Positions 1 to 16,916 of a stretch of 64,000 nt of DNA are shown piece by piece. Location: positions 1,951,501 to 2,015,500 of the forward strand of contig NZ_CP158299.1 of NCBI RefSeq assembly GCF_040256395.1, given 5' to 3'. The notes under the pieces were generated by a model. The model saw only the letters and a program-made list of their open reading frames with translations, ran no database searches and was not told the origin of the DNA. This DNA is from Deinococcus sonorensis KR-87 (GTDB lineage: Bacteria; Deinococcota; Deinococci; Deinococcales; Deinococcaceae). Each line of letters starts with the position of its first letter. Within the stretch, counting starts at the first letter, position 1. Made by a program: the position numbers and the translations under genes.

Positions 1-186
1 TACCTCAACGACCCCTCGCAGTACACCCTCTCGCTGGGCCTGCAGCAGTTCCAGTCGGCCAACGGCCAGGAGTGGGCGCTGCTGATGGCCTGCGCCACCG
101 TCTTCACCGTGCCGCTGTTCGTGCTGTTCTTCTTCACCCAGCGCTACTTTGTGGAGGGTGTCACCTTCACCGGCCTGAAAGGCTGA
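1..186 (+). CDS. Carbohydrate ABC transporter permease, 3' end only
   Basis: The window opens inside this gene, and only the last 61 codons are present. The fragment has a hydrophobic segment (residues about 27-45 of the fragment) and ends in QRYFVEGVTFTGLKG, the typical C-terminus of MalG-type inner-membrane permeases of sugar ABC importers. It would form half of the membrane channel that takes up oligosaccharides. The beta-mannosidase gene begins 40 bp downstream on the same strand, so the pair probably belongs to one mannoside-utilisation operon. The sugar itself cannot be told from the fragment. Confidence 0.85.
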   Translation, partial: YLNDPSQYTLSLGLQQFQSANGQEWALLMACATVFTVPLFVLFFFTQRYFVEGVTFTGLKG

Positions 187-226
187 GCGGCCACGCGCCC
201 CACCGGGCCACCTGCAAGGACCTTCT

Positions 227-2725
227 ATGATTGAGCACCCCCTGAACAGCAACTGGCAGTTCAAGCCCCGCGACCCGTCCCGCCCCGTCCGTGACGACGT
301 TGCCGCCCAGGACGGCTGGACCCGGGCCAGCGTGCCGGGCAGCGTGCACCAGGACCTGCTGGCCCAGGGCCGGATTCCGGACCCCTACCACGGGCAGAAT
401 GAGACCCAGGTGCAGTGGGTGGGCCAGCAGGACTGGCTCTACCGCCTGACCTTTGCGGCCGACTCGGCCCTGCTGAAGGAACCGCACCTCCAGCTGCACT
501 TTGCTGGCCTGGACACCCTGTGTACCGTGTGGCTCAACGGTGAGCCGCTGCTCACCAGCAACAACATGTTCGTGCCGCAGACGGTGGATGTGGGCGGTCG
601 GCTGCACGCCGGAGACAACACCCTGGTGCTGCTGTTCGAGAACGTGCTGGAAGCCGGTCATGCCCTGGAAGCCCGGTATGGCGTGCAGCCGGCCTGGAAC
701 GGTGACCGGAGCCGCGTGTACATCCGCAAGGCGCAGTACCACTATGGCTGGGACTGGGGCCCGGTGCTGCTGACCGCCGGGCCGTGGCAGCCGGTGACGC
801 TGCGGGCGTTCCGCCAGCGCATCCGGGACGTGCATGTGCCGTCCGAGGTGACACCGGACCTGACCACGGCCTTCGTGCCGGTGGAGGTGACGCTGGAAGG
901 GGAGGCGGAGGGCAGCGAACTGCAGATCGAGCTGCGTGCCCCGGATGGCCAGCTGATCGAGGCGCGACAGGTGCCGGCCAGCGAGGCGCGCACCCTCTTC
1001 GAAGTGCACCGCCCGCAGCTGTGGTACCCCAACGGGCTGGGGGAACAGCCGCTCTACACCGCCAGCGTGGTGCTGCTGAACGGAGAGACCTGGCTTGACC
1101 ACTCTGCGCGGCGCATCGGTCTGCGCCGGCTGCGGTTGGTGCAGGACCCGGTGCAGGGTGAACCGGGCCGCAGCTTCACCTTCGAGGTGAACAATCAGCC
1201 GCTCTTTATCGGTGGGGCCAACTGGATTCCCGACGACCTGCTGCTCAACCGCATCTCCCCAGAACGCTACCGGACCCGGCTGCAGCAGGCCAGGGACGGC
1301 AACCTGACCATGATCCGGGTGTGGGGCGGCGGCATCTACGAGCAGGACGTGTTCTACGACCTCTGTGACGAACTGGGGCTGCTGGTCTGGCAGGACTTCA
1401 TGTTCGCCTGCGGTCTGTACCCGGCGCACCCGGAATTCCTGACGTCGGTGCGGGCCGAGGCGGTGGCGGCGGTGACCCGGCTACGTCACCATCCGTCGCT
1501 GGCGATCTGGGCCGGCAACAACGAGGACTACGCCATTGCCGAGTCAGTGGGGGTGGCCGGCCCCGGCATCGCTCCGGAGGCGTTCCCGGCCCGCGCCATC
1601 TATGAAGGCGTCCTGCCAGAAGTGTGCGCCCAGCTGGACCCGCAGCGGCTGTACTGGCCCGGCAGTCCGTGGGGCGGCGTCACCTCCGCCGACCCCACCA
1701 TCGGCGACCGCCACAGCTGGGAGGTCTGGCACGGGCCAATGGCCCCGTATCAGGACTACCTGCAGTACCAGGGCCGCTTCGTCAGCGAGTTCGGGCTGCA
1801 GTCGGCGCCGGCGCTCAGCACCCTGCTCTCGGTGCTTTCGGAAGGGGAGCGCTACCCGGAGAGCCGCACGGTGGTGCATCACAACAAAGCCACCCACGGC
1901 CCCACCAGCGCGCCCGACGGTCACCGCCGGCTGGCGGTGTACCTCGCCGACAACCTGAGGGCCACCCCCGACCTGGCCGGGTACGTGTACGCCACTCAGT
2001 TCGTGCAGGCCGAGGCGATGCGCTACGCCTACCGCGATTTCCGCAGCCGCTTCGAGCAGCCGGGCCGCTACGCGGTGTCGGGGGCGCTGGTGTGGCAGCT
2101 CAACGACTGCTGGCCGGGCACCAGCTGGGCCATCATCGACTCGGCCGGCATCGTCAAGCCCGCCTATCACACCATCCGCCGCGAGCTGGCCCCGCTGGCG
2201 GTGGCGCTGCGCCGGCAGGTGGACGGCGTTGAGGTGTGGGTCAGCAACCTGCTGGCTCAGGCGCGGACCCTGAGCGTGCAGCTGTATGCCTACACCCTGG
2301 ACGGTGAGCTGATGGCGCAGGAGAGTCGCACCGTCCGGGCGCTGCCGGGCCGCCGTACCGACCTGCCGGTCTGGACGGCAGCCGGGGAGACGCTCGTCTA
2401 CTTCGCGGAGCTGAGCGCGGACGGTGAGCTCCTGGGCCGCAGCAGCGACTTTCCGGAGCCGTACAAGTACCACGACTACGGCGGCGCCGACCTGCGGGCC
2501 GAGCGGGTGGAGGGGGGCGTGCGGCTGAGTGCCTCGCGGCCGACCAAGGGCGTGTGGCTGGATGCGAGCGAGCCGCTCCGCTGGAACGACAACTTTATTG
2601 ACCTGCGCCCGGGTGAGACGCGCCTGCTGAGCGCGCCGGACCTGCGAGCCGAGACGGTGGAAGTCCGGGCGCTGGGCTCTGGGGCGCAGCGGCTGGAGCG
2701 GGCGGCGGTGGTGCCCACCAGCTGA
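227..2725 (+). CDS. Beta-mannosidase, glycoside hydrolase family 2
   Basis: An 832-residue cytoplasmic-type enzyme with no signal peptide, expected to release mannose from the non-reducing end of beta-mannosides. An N-terminal sugar-binding jelly-roll is followed by an immunoglobulin-like domain and a TIM barrel. GGANWIPDD and MIRVWGGGIYEQD are characteristic of GH2 mannosidases. The likely acid/base is Glu433 in AIWAGNNEDY, and the likely nucleophile is Glu521 in FVSEFGLQSAP. The length matches the family (about 800-880). It follows a sugar ABC permease by 40 bp, so it probably digests the imported oligosaccharide. The ATG at 227 has a purine-rich stretch (AAGGA, 217-221) just upstream. Specificity for mannose rather than another sugar is inferred from these motifs. 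Confidence 0.9.
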   Translation: MIEHPLNSNWQFKPRDPSRPVRDDVAAQDGWTRASVPGSVHQDLLAQGRIPDPYHGQNETQVQWVGQQDWLYRLTFAADSALLKEPHLQLHFAGLDTLCTVWLNGEPLLTSNNMFVPQTVDVGGRLHAGDNTLVLLFENVLEAGHALEARYGVQPAWNGDRSRVYIRKAQYHYGWDWGPVLLTAGPWQPVTLRAFRQRIRDVHVPSEVTPDLTTAFVPVEVTLEGEAEGSELQIELRAPDGQLIEARQVPASEARTLFEVHRPQLWYPNGLGEQPLYTASVVLLNGETWLDHSARRIGLRRLRLVQDPVQGEPGRSFTFEVNNQPLFIGGANWIPDDLLLNRISPERYRTRLQQARDGNLTMIRVWGGGIYEQDVFYDLCDELGLLVWQDFMFACGLYPAHPEFLTSVRAEAVAAVTRLRHHPSLAIWAGNNEDYAIAESVGVAGPGIAPEAFPARAIYEGVLPEVCAQLDPQRLYWPGSPWGGVTSADPTIGDRHSWEVWHGPMAPYQDYLQYQGRFVSEFGLQSAPALSTLLSVLSEGERYPESRTVVHHNKATHGPTSAPDGHRRLAVYLADNLRATPDLAGYVYATQFVQAEAMRYAYRDFRSRFEQPGRYAVSGALVWQLNDCWPGTSWAIIDSAGIVKPAYHTIRRELAPLAVALRRQVDGVEVWVSNLLAQARTLSVQLYAYTLDGELMAQESRTVRALPGRRTDLPVWTAAGETLVYFAELSADGELLGRSSDFPEPYKYHDYGGADLRAERVEGGVRLSASRPTKGVWLDASEPLRWNDNFIDLRPGETRLLSAPDLRAETVEVRALGSGAQRLERAAVVPTS

Positions 2726-2739
2726 CAGCAGGGCAAAGA

Positions 2740-2776
2740 GAGGAGCGCAGACCATCTGACTGGGCCTGCGCTCCTC
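2740..2776 (+). terminator. Terminator-like hairpin after the beta-mannosidase gene
   Basis: An 11-bp perfect stem (GAGGAGCGCAG at 2740-2750 with CTGCGCTCCTC at 2766-2776) encloses a 15-nt loop, 14 bp after the mannosidase stop. Only a weak T tract follows. The stem ends 3 bp before the -35 box of the rpoB promoter, so it separates sugar catabolism from rpoBC transcription. Confidence 0.65.
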
Positions 2777-2779
2777 CCC

Positions 2780-2808
2780 TTGACATTTCTGCCCCTCCCC
2801 CTCATACT
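2780..2808 (+). promoter_or_regulatory. Strong sigma-70-type promoter for rpoBC
   Basis: A perfect -35 box TTGACA (2780-2785) is followed by a 17-bp spacer and the -10 box CATACT (2803-2808). Transcription would start near 2815, leaving a 5' leader of about 237 nt before the rpoB ATG at 3052. Confidence 0.8.
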
Positions 2809-3051
2809 TGAGTTTGGTCAGCCAGGATGGGCTGGCGTGGGGCGGCAGACAGGAACCAGCTCGGCTGGGGCTGTCCAGGAGTGTACGGTCCAGCATTCTG
2901 CTCATGCAAGGGAATTTCTGATCGAGTCCACCCACAATTAAGTTTTCGTAGTGGAGGCAGGGATGGTCCCTGGCTCCTCCTTGGCCTTGTTACCCAGGAT
3001 CGGCAATGGCAGGCAGGGAAGCCCCGAGCAAGTCAGTTCAGCGAGGTGTAC
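2809..3051 (+). promoter_or_regulatory. Long untranslated leader of rpoB with a stable hairpin
   Basis: This 243-bp stretch lies between the rpoB promoter and start codon. An in-frame ATG at 2827 would add 75 residues, but those residues look nothing like an RpoB N-terminus. The stretch holds one clear hairpin: GGAGGCAGGGA (2953-2963) pairs with TCCCTGGCTCC (2967-2977), 10 of 11 positions, with a 3-nt TGG loop. No T tract follows it, so it is not a plain terminator. I recognise no known riboswitch or ribosomal-protein leader. A role in controlling polymerase synthesis is possible but unproven. Confidence 0.5.
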
Positions 3052-6504
<3,453 letters not shown>

Positions 6505-6512
6505 GGATGGCC

Positions 6513-6540
6513 GGGAGACCGGGGTTTTCCCCGGTGTCCC
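6513..6540 (+). other. Hairpin in the rpoB-rpoC intergenic region
   Basis: ACCGGGG (6518-6524) pairs perfectly with CCCCGGT (6529-6535) around a TTTT loop. After one G-G mismatch the stem continues with GGGA (6513-6516) and TCCC (6537-6540). No T tract follows, so full termination here is unlikely. It could be an mRNA processing or stability element that balances beta and beta' synthesis. Confidence 0.5.
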
Positions 6541-6586
6541 ACCAGCCGTCCGTGAATCTGAACCCTCTCCCCAAGGAGATATTGCT

Positions 6587-11254
<4,668 letters not shown>

Positions 11255-11264
11255 CCTACTCGGC

Positions 11265-12158
11265 ATGACCACTGCAGCATTCCTGGGACTGGGAGCCATG
11301 GGCTACCCGATGGCCTCACACCTCACCCGGCTGGGCGAGACGCTGGTGTGGAACCGCACGCCCGGCCGGGCCGAGCAGCACGCCGCCGAGTTCGGCAGCC
11401 GCGCCGTGACGCTGGAGGAGACGGCACAGGCCGACGTGATCTTCACCTGCCTGCCCACCAGTGACGACGTGGAGGGCCTGCTGGACCGGCTGCTGCCGCT
11501 GCTCAAGCCCGGCACCATCTGGGTGGACTGCACCAGCGGTCGGCCAGCGGCGGGGCGCGAGCAGGCCCAGCGGCTGCAGCAGGCTGGGGCCGCTTTCCTG
11601 GACGCGCCGGTCTCGGGAGGCCCCACCGGAGCGAAGGCGGGCACGCTGGCGGTGATGGTGGGCGGGGAGACGGAAGTGCTGGAGCGGGCCCGTCCGCTGA
11701 TCGAGAGCTTCGGCGGCACGGTGCTGCGGGTGGGGCCGGTGGGCACCGGCTTTGCGGTCAAGGCGGTCAACAACGTGCTGATGGCGGTGCATCTGTGGGC
11801 CACCGCCGAGGGCTTCGCCTCGCTGCAGCAGCAGGGCGTGGACCTGGACGCCGCGCTGAGCGTGATCAACGCCTCCAGTGGCCGCAGCTTCTCCTCGGAG
11901 AACAAGTTCCCCAAGATCCTCAAGCGCGAGTTCGCGCCGTTCTTCAAGCTGAGCCTGCTGGCCAAGGACGCCGGGATTGCGCTGGAAAACGTGCAGGAAG
12001 TACGGGGCAGCGCGCCGCTGCTGGCCCAGACCGCCATGCTGCTGCGGGCAGCCCAAGCAAGTCAGAGTGAGGATGCCGACCACGCCGAGCTGGTGAAGTT
12101 TGTGGAGGCGATGTTCGGCCACGGGACCCTGATCGCCGGTGAGGCCTCTTCGTCCTGA
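11265..12158 (+). CDS. NAD(P)-dependent beta-hydroxyacid dehydrogenase (3-hydroxyisobutyrate dehydrogenase family)
   Basis: A 297-residue cytoplasmic oxidoreductase that would oxidise a beta-hydroxy acid to the semialdehyde or keto acid using NAD(P). The N-terminal Rossmann fold has [13 protein letters not shown]. The substrate loop is [16 protein letters not shown], and the catalytic lysine is Lys166 in [11 protein letters not shown]. The exact substrate (hydroxyisobutyrate, tartronate semialdehyde or another) cannot be told. A -10-like TAGCCT (11252-11257) ends 7 nt before the ATG, so the mRNA is probably leaderless. It is separated from rpoC by the terminator and from the MATE gene by 133 bp carrying the latter's promoter, so it is likely monocistronic. 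Confidence 0.88.
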   Translation: MTTAAFLGLGAMGYPMASHLTRLGETLVWNRTPGRAEQHAAEFGSRAVTLEETAQADVIFTCLPTSDDVEGLLDRLLPLLKPGTIWVDCTSGRPAAGREQAQRLQQAGAAFLDAPVSGGPTGAKAGTLAVMVGGETEVLERARPLIESFGGTVLRVGPVGTGFAVKAVNNVLMAVHLWATAEGFASLQQQGVDLDAALSVINASSGRSFSSENKFPKILKREFAPFFKLSLLAKDAGIALENVQEVRGSAPLLAQTAMLLRAAQASQSEDADHAELVKFVEAMFGHGTLIAGEASSS

Positions 12159-12254
12159 GGGGCGCACGGAAGAGCCCGTCGTGCTGCGGCCCGCCGTGCC
12201 CGAGCGTGAGGCTGCCGCTCGGCCAGCCCGTTCCTTAACTTGGCCATCTGGCGG

Positions 12255-12283
12255 ATGACGCACCGTTTCTGAACCGTTACAGT
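12255..12283 (+). promoter_or_regulatory. Leaderless promoter of the MATE-pyrF operon
   Basis: The -35 ATGACG (12255-12260), a 17-bp spacer and the -10 TACAGT (12278-12283) end 8 nt before the ATG at 12292. Transcription should start at or next to the start codon. Confidence 0.65.
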
Positions 12284-12291
12284 AGCGGGGT

Positions 12292-13677
12292 ATGTCTGCT
12301 TCTGTCTCTGCTCCTGACCACGCCACCACACCCGGCCGCCAGATCGCCCGGATTGCGGTGCCGGTCAGTCTGGAATTCGTGTTCATGCTGCTGCTCAACT
12401 TCGTCAATCAGGTGGTGGTGGGCGCGCTGGGTGCCACGGCCATCGCCGCGGTCGGGTTTGCCAACAGCCTGACCTTTATTCTGCTGGTCACCATCGGGGC
12501 GCTCGGGTCCTCGGTCAGCATCCTGGTGGCGCGCGCCTTCGGGGCCGGGCGACGGGGTGAGCTGAGCGGCACTGTCAGCGCGGCGCTGCTGCTGGCCGGC
12601 ACCCTGACCGCGCTGGCGGCCATTCCGCTGGCGCTGTGGGCCGCGCCGCTGCTGCGGCTGACCGGCGCGTCGGCCACCGTGGCGTCGGCTGGCACCGACT
12701 ACCTGCGGGTCAGCGCCATCGCGCTGGTGCCGGGCGTGTTGGGCGCGGTGCTGAGCGGCGTGCTGCGCTCGCTGGGCCACGCGCGCACCCCCATGATGGC
12801 CACGCTGGTGACGGTGCTGCTCAACACGCTGCTCGGCTACCTGCTGGTGTTCGGCGTGGGGCCGCTGCCCCGGCTGGGGGTGGCGGGCGCCGCCTGGGCC
12901 ACCGTGATCACCGGCGTGCTGAAGACCTGCATCCTGCTGTATCAGGTGTACGGGCCGCGCCAGCTGGCCACCTGGGCTGCGCCGCGTGGCGTGGCCGGCT
13001 GGCGGGTGGTGCTGGGGCCGCTCTTCACGCTGGCGCTGCCGCTGGGCATCACCGAACTGGCCTGGAGCGTGGGGACCTTCCTGTACAACGTGGTGTTCGG
13101 CCGGCTCGGCGATGAGGCGCTGGCCGCCGCGCAGATCGTGAACTCGCTGGAGGCGGTATTCATTCTGGGCAGCATCGGGCTGATGAGCGCCACCACCGCC
13201 CTGGTGGGCCGCTCGCTCGGCAGCGGGGACGCGGCCGGGGCGCTCGGCTGGGTGCGGCGGGTGCTGTCGGTGGGCGTGGGCACCGGCCTGGGCTTCGGGG
13301 TGCTGTTCGCGCTGAGTGCGCTGCTGCTGCGGCCGCTGTTCCCGCAGGTCAGCGAGGAGGTGCGCGGCATGGCCATGTGGGGCGTGCTGATCTACGCCGC
13401 CTTCCAGGTCGTGAAGGTCCGCAACATGATTCTGGGCGCGGGCGTGCTGCCGAGCGGCAGTGACGTGCAGGGCGTCATCCTGGGCGACGTGGTGAGCGCC
13501 TTTCTGGTGGGCCTGCCGCTGGCGATCGTGCTGGGCTTCTTCACCCCGCTGGGCGTGATGGGCCTGTTCCTGGCGCGCGGCATCGAGGAGTCGGTCAAGC
13601 TGGCGATCTTCACCTGGCGGGGCCGTCGGCTCCGCTGGGAGCACCTGGCCGAGCAGCAGGTGGCCGCTGCCGCGTGA
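12292..13677 (+). CDS. MATE family efflux transporter
   Basis: A 461-residue inner-membrane protein with about 12 hydrophobic segments in two related halves, the layout of MATE (multidrug and toxic compound extrusion) carriers. These export cationic or aromatic compounds in exchange for Na+ or H+. The N-terminal motif PVSLEFVFMLLLNFVNQVVVG and the mid-protein SGVLRSLGHARTPMMATL are typical of the NorM/DinF branch. It is first of three genes joined by 4-bp overlaps (BKACE-like protein, then pyrF). The substrate is unknown, and linkage with pyrimidine synthesis does not reveal it. Confidence 0.88.
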   Translation: MSASVSAPDHATTPGRQIARIAVPVSLEFVFMLLLNFVNQVVVGALGATAIAAVGFANSLTFILLVTIGALGSSVSILVARAFGAGRRGELSGTVSAALLLAGTLTALAAIPLALWAAPLLRLTGASATVASAGTDYLRVSAIALVPGVLGAVLSGVLRSLGHARTPMMATLVTVLLNTLLGYLLVFGVGPLPRLGVAGAAWATVITGVLKTCILLYQVYGPRQLATWAAPRGVAGWRVVLGPLFTLALPLGITELAWSVGTFLYNVVFGRLGDEALAAAQIVNSLEAVFILGSIGLMSATTALVGRSLGSGDAAGALGWVRRVLSVGVGTGLGFGVLFALSALLLRPLFPQVSEEVRGMAMWGVLIYAAFQVVKVRNMILGAGVLPSGSDVQGVILGDVVSAFLVGLPLAIVLGFFTPLGVMGLFLARGIEESVKLAIFTWRGRRLRWEHLAEQQVAAAA

Positions 13678-14408
13678 GGCTGCAGGCCTGCCTGAATGGC
13701 GCCCGCAGGCCGGGTGAACATCCGGCACTGCCGCAGGACCCGGCCGCGCTGGCCCGGGACGCGCGGCGGGTTTGTGCCGCCGGGGCAGAGGCCCTGCACC
13801 TGCATCTGTGGCACCACGGCACCGAAACGCTGAGTGCGGCCGTGCTGCAGCGCACACTGCGGCAGGTGCGGGACGCGGTGCCCGGAGTGCCGGTCGGCGT
13901 CAGTACCGGCCTCTGGATCGCCCGGTCTCCGGCAGAGCGGCTGCAGCTGATCCAGGACTGGGAGGCCCTGCCCCGCGAGGACCGTCCGGACTGCGCCTCA
14001 GTCAATCTGGGCGAGGCGGGCGCCGCCGAAGTCTGCCGGGTGCTGCAGCGGCTGGGCATCTGCATCGAGGCGGGGATGGGGAGCGTGGCCGATGTGGAGG
14101 CGCTGGCCAGCTCCGGCCTGCTGCACAGCTGTCTGCGGCACCTGATCGAGCTGCCCGGCCACCTCGACGGGCCGGCGGCTCTGCTGGAGTGCCGCCGGAT
14201 GCACGCGCGGCTGGACGCGTTGGGCGCCCAGGTTCCGCGTCTGACGCACGGCACAGACCAGAATGCCTGGGTCCTGGTCGCGGAGGCGGCCAGGCGGAGC
14301 GACGCGACCCGCATCGGCCTCGAGGACGTCCTGACGCTGCCGGATGGCCGTCCGGCTCCGGACAATGCAGCGCTGGTCCAGGCGGCCCGCTACACTCTGG
14401 AGCGATGA
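13674..14408 (+). CDS. BKACE-family (beta-keto acid cleavage, DUF849-like) protein
   Basis: A 244-residue protein starting with GTG overlapping the MATE stop by 4 bp (GTGA). It begins [16 protein letters not shown], as in BKACE enzymes, which condense a beta-keto acid with acetyl-CoA and release acetoacetate. The Zn-binding pair His42/His44 in [10 protein letters not shown] is present, as are GVSTG (75-79) and Glu217 in RIGLEDVL. It is shorter than most family members (about 270-310) and has Trp46 where many have Arg in HxHxR, so the substrate is probably unusual. It sits between a transporter and pyrF and overlaps both, so it is co-transcribed. Activity is inferred from fold motifs only. Confidence 0.75.
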   Translation: MRLQACLNGARRPGEHPALPQDPAALARDARRVCAAGAEALHLHLWHHGTETLSAAVLQRTLRQVRDAVPGVPVGVSTGLWIARSPAERLQLIQDWEALPREDRPDCASVNLGEAGAAEVCRVLQRLGICIEAGMGSVADVEALASSGLLHSCLRHLIELPGHLDGPAALLECRRMHARLDALGAQVPRLTHGTDQNAWVLVAEAARRSDATRIGLEDVLTLPDGRPAPDNAALVQAARYTLER

Positions 14409-15217
14409 CGCCTGCCCCCTTTGCCGAACGCCTGACCGAGCGTACCCTGCAGCTGCAGACCCGGCTGTGCCTGGGTCTGGACCCCCGCCCGGAGCTGTAC
14501 CCGCAGCGCGAGGCCCTGCGCGAGCACACCCTGGCGTTGCTGGAGGCCTGCGTGCCGCTGGTGGCCTGCGTCAAGCCGCAGCTGGCCTTCTACGAGGCGC
14601 TGGGCCTGTGGGGCATGCAGCTGCTGGAGGAGCTGTGTGACGCGGCCCGCGCGCTGGAGCTGCCGATCATCCTGGACGCCAAGCGGGGCGACATCGGCAG
14701 TACGGCGCAGGCGTATGCCCAGGCCTGGCTGTCCGGTGCCCACGCCGGCGCCGCGCTGACGGTCAATCCATTCCTGGGCTTCGAGACGCTGGACCCGTTT
14801 GTGGAAACGGCGCAGGCGAACGGGGGCGCCGTCTTTGTGCTGGTGCAAACCAGCAACCCCGGGCAGGCGGACCTGCAGGGCGGCGGCATCAGCGAGCGGG
14901 TGGCCGAGGAGGTGGCGCGGCGCGGCGCGGTCAGCACCGGTCTGTCGGCGGTGGGCGCAGTGGTGGGGGCCACCCACCCGGACGCGCTGGCCGGCTGGCG
15001 CGCCCGCATGCCCCGGGCACCGTTGCTGCTGCCGGGCCTGGGCGCACAGGGGGCCCGGCCGGATGCTCTGGCCGGAGCTTTTCTGCCGGACGGCACCGGC
15101 GCGGTGGTGAGCGCCAGCCGGGGCGTTCAATATGCCCAGGGCGTCAGCGTGGAGGCCGGGGTGCAGGCGGCCCGGACCTTCCGCGACCAGCTGAACGCCG
15201 CCCTCACGGCCCGCTGA
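14405..15217 (+). CDS. pyrF: Orotidine 5'-phosphate decarboxylase
   Basis: Catalyses the last step of UMP synthesis, decarboxylation of OMP. The 270-residue length and the motif [16 protein letters not shown] fit the longer type-2 PyrF. The catalytic residues are Asp91, Lys93 and Asp96. LCLGLDPRP near the N-terminus and [10 protein letters not shown] near the C-terminus are the substrate and phosphate loops. The start is the ATG at 14405, overlapping the previous stop by 4 bp; an open frame continues upstream in the same frame but shadows the BKACE gene. It ends a three-gene operon with MATE and BKACE. No other pyrimidine gene is in the window. Confidence 0.95.
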   Translation: MTPAPFAERLTERTLQLQTRLCLGLDPRPELYPQREALREHTLALLEACVPLVACVKPQLAFYEALGLWGMQLLEELCDAARALELPIILDAKRGDIGSTAQAYAQAWLSGAHAGAALTVNPFLGFETLDPFVETAQANGGAVFVLVQTSNPGQADLQGGGISERVAEEVARRGAVSTGLSAVGAVVGATHPDALAGWRARMPRAPLLLPGLGAQGARPDALAGAFLPDGTGAVVSASRGVQYAQGVSVEAGVQAARTFRDQLNAALTAR

Positions 15218-15220
15218 CCT

Positions 15221-15889
15221 TCAGGCGCCGGCCGCGCCGCCCACCAGGCTGCCGCTCACGCTGAGCAGCAGCAGGCTGGCCACTCCCAGCACCAGCAGCG
15301 TGCCGAGCGGGTACATCACCCCGCGCATGGCGCTGGTGCCGGGCTCCGGCTGCAGCGCGCGGAAGCCGATGTACGCCAGCCAGAACTGCACCACGTACAC
15401 CGCGTAGCCCACCTGACCGTTCAGCCGGAGCAGCGGGCTGCTGAGCTGTGCCTGGGCGATCCGGGTGGCCATCGCCTGCACCGCCTCCAGCGGGGAGAGG
15501 GTGCTCAGGTCCGGGGCGTCGCCCAGGGCTGGCGCGGGCGTCACCAGCGCCAGCACGATCAGCACCAGCGACCACACCAGTGGTACCAGGAAGGTGGCGC
15601 CGTACACCTCGGCCGGCCGGCCCGCGCGTCCGGTGCCGAGCTGCCCCAGCCCCCACAGCAGCAGCCAGCTGATCAGGGCCTGGACCACGCTGCTGGCGAT
15701 CATGGCGGCGTACAGCAGCCCGGCGGGCACCAGCGTCTGCAGCGCTTGATGCAGCAGCAGGGCGGTGGCGAGGCCGCCCAGCACCCCGGACAGCACCACC
15801 AGCCCCAGGTACCGGGCCGGCCGGGCAGGCAGGGCCCGCAGCCCTTCAAAGAACACGTGTGGACGGCGGATCAGGTCGGCGAGCGTCAT
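15221..15889 (-). CDS. Yip1-domain multi-pass membrane protein
   Basis: A 222-residue inner-membrane protein with about five hydrophobic segments. Its N-terminus (LADLIRRPHVFFEGLRALP) is the amphipathic lead-in seen in bacterial Yip1-family proteins. The family's function in bacteria is poorly defined. It converges with pyrF, with only 3 bp between the two stops and no clear terminator. A -10 box TAACCT on the minus strand (15896-15901) ends 6 nt before the ATG at 15889, so the mRNA is probably leaderless. The CPBP protease gene ends 17 bp upstream on the same strand. Confidence 0.7.
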   Translation of the reverse strand: MTLADLIRRPHVFFEGLRALPARPARYLGLVVLSGVLGGLATALLLHQALQTLVPAGLLYAAMIASSVVQALISWLLLWGLGQLGTGRAGRPAEVYGATFLVPLVWSLVLIVLALVTPAPALGDAPDLSTLSPLEAVQAMATRIAQAQLSSPLLRLNGQVGYAVYVVQFWLAYIGFRALQPEPGTSAMRGVMYPLGTLLVLGVASLLLLSVSGSLVGGAAGA

Positions 15890-15906
15890 GCGGTCAGGTT
15901 AGCGTC

Positions 15907-16854
15907 TCAGGCCGGGCTGCCCAGTCCACCCAGCGGCACCAGCCCGCTGGCCGCCACAACGATCACGGCGATCAGCAGCACCAGGACGATCAGGCTCCCG
16001 CTCAGCAGAGGCCCACCGGCCCCGGTGCCCAGCTCGCGGCGCGGCTGCAGCCAGACGGTGGCCACGAACAGCGCGGCCAGCCCCACCAGCAGCCCGGCCA
16101 GCCCCACCTGCACCGGCAGCTGCGGCATCTGGTCAGTGTCCAGCAGTTTGGAGAGCTCTCCGTTGCCGCTCAGGAAGGCGCCCAGGCCCAGCGCCAGCGA
16201 GTTGTTGAGCGCGTGGATGATCACGCCGGTCCACAGACTGCCGGTATGTTGGTCGGCGCGGGCGAGCACCCAGGCGATCGGCAGAATCGCCACGATCTGG
16301 GCCGGCACGCCGTGCGCCAGCCCGAAGATCGCGCTGGCCGCCAGTGCGGCGTACAGCGGCCCCCGGGCCCACTCGTACCCGCGCATCAGCAGGCCCCTGA
16401 AGGCGATCTCCTCCGCGAAGGGTATCAGCACGCCGCCGGCCAGCAGCAGCAGCCACAGGTCCGAGCCCGCGCTCTGGAACTGCTGGATGTTCTGCGCCCC
16501 CTGCGGCCAGATGCTGATCACGAAGATCAACACGCCTCTGGAGGCAATCAGGGCCAGCAGCAGCGCCAGCAGCGCGGTGCCCCAGGCCGGCGGCGTGCGC
16601 CAGCGGCTGTCCTGCACCAGGGCGCTCAGGCCGGGGCGCAGCAGCACCAGCGCCAGCAGCACAGTGATCACGAAGGTCAGCACCAGCGACAGGCCCAGCG
16701 GCAGACCGAGCCGGACCAGCACGGCGCTCACCACGTTCTGGCTCAGCAGCAGCAGCAGCGCGGCCCGGTTGCCGTCCAGGGCGCGGACCCGGCGGGCGAG
16801 CGGAGGGTGGAGGACGTCCGCATCCAGCTGCGGAACGGGGGAGGAATCGGACAT
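15907..16854 (-). CDS. CPBP-family intramembrane glutamic protease (Abi/Rce1-like)
   Basis: A 315-residue polytopic membrane protein with about eight helices. The three family motifs are intact: Glu148-Glu149 with Arg153 (IPFAEEIAFRG), His181 in IFGLAHG, and His214/Asn218 in GVIIHALNNS. These proteins cleave membrane-bound substrates or peptides. The bacterial targets are mostly unknown, and some members are linked to bacteriocin maturation or self-immunity, though no such genes lie nearby. TACCCT (minus strand, 16861-16866) ends 6 nt before the ATG, pointing to a leaderless transcript. Confidence 0.88.
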   Translation of the reverse strand: MSDSSPVPQLDADVLHPPLARRVRALDGNRAALLLLLSQNVVSAVLVRLGLPLGLSLVLTFVITVLLALVLLRPGLSALVQDSRWRTPPAWGTALLALLLALIASRGVLIFVISIWPQGAQNIQQFQSAGSDLWLLLLAGGVLIPFAEEIAFRGLLMRGYEWARGPLYAALAASAIFGLAHGVPAQIVAILPIAWVLARADQHTGSLWTGVIIHALNNSLALGLGAFLSGNGELSKLLDTDQMPQLPVQVGLAGLLVGLAALFVATVWLQPRRELGTGAGGPLLSGSLIVLVLLIAVIVVAASGLVPLGGLGSPA

Positions 16855-16872
16855 GCGTCCAGGGTAAACGCT

Positions 16873-16900
16873 GGCGCGCCGCCCGGGGGAGCGGCGCGCC
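16873..16900 (-). terminator. Terminator-like hairpin downstream of pepF
   Basis: A perfect 10-bp GC stem (GGCGCGCCGC, 16873-16882, with GCGGCGCGCC, 16891-16900) has an 8-nt loop. It lies 16 bp after the pepF stop and before the CPBP gene promoter. The T tract on the minus strand is short (GCGTTTACC). Confidence 0.55.
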
Positions 16901-16916
16901 GTGCAGGGAGGGGCTC

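Noticed and set aside
2827..3051. In-frame ATG 75 codons upstream of rpoB
   Set aside because: The extra residues have no RpoB character, the promoter and ribosome site point to 3052, and the resulting protein would exceed the family length.
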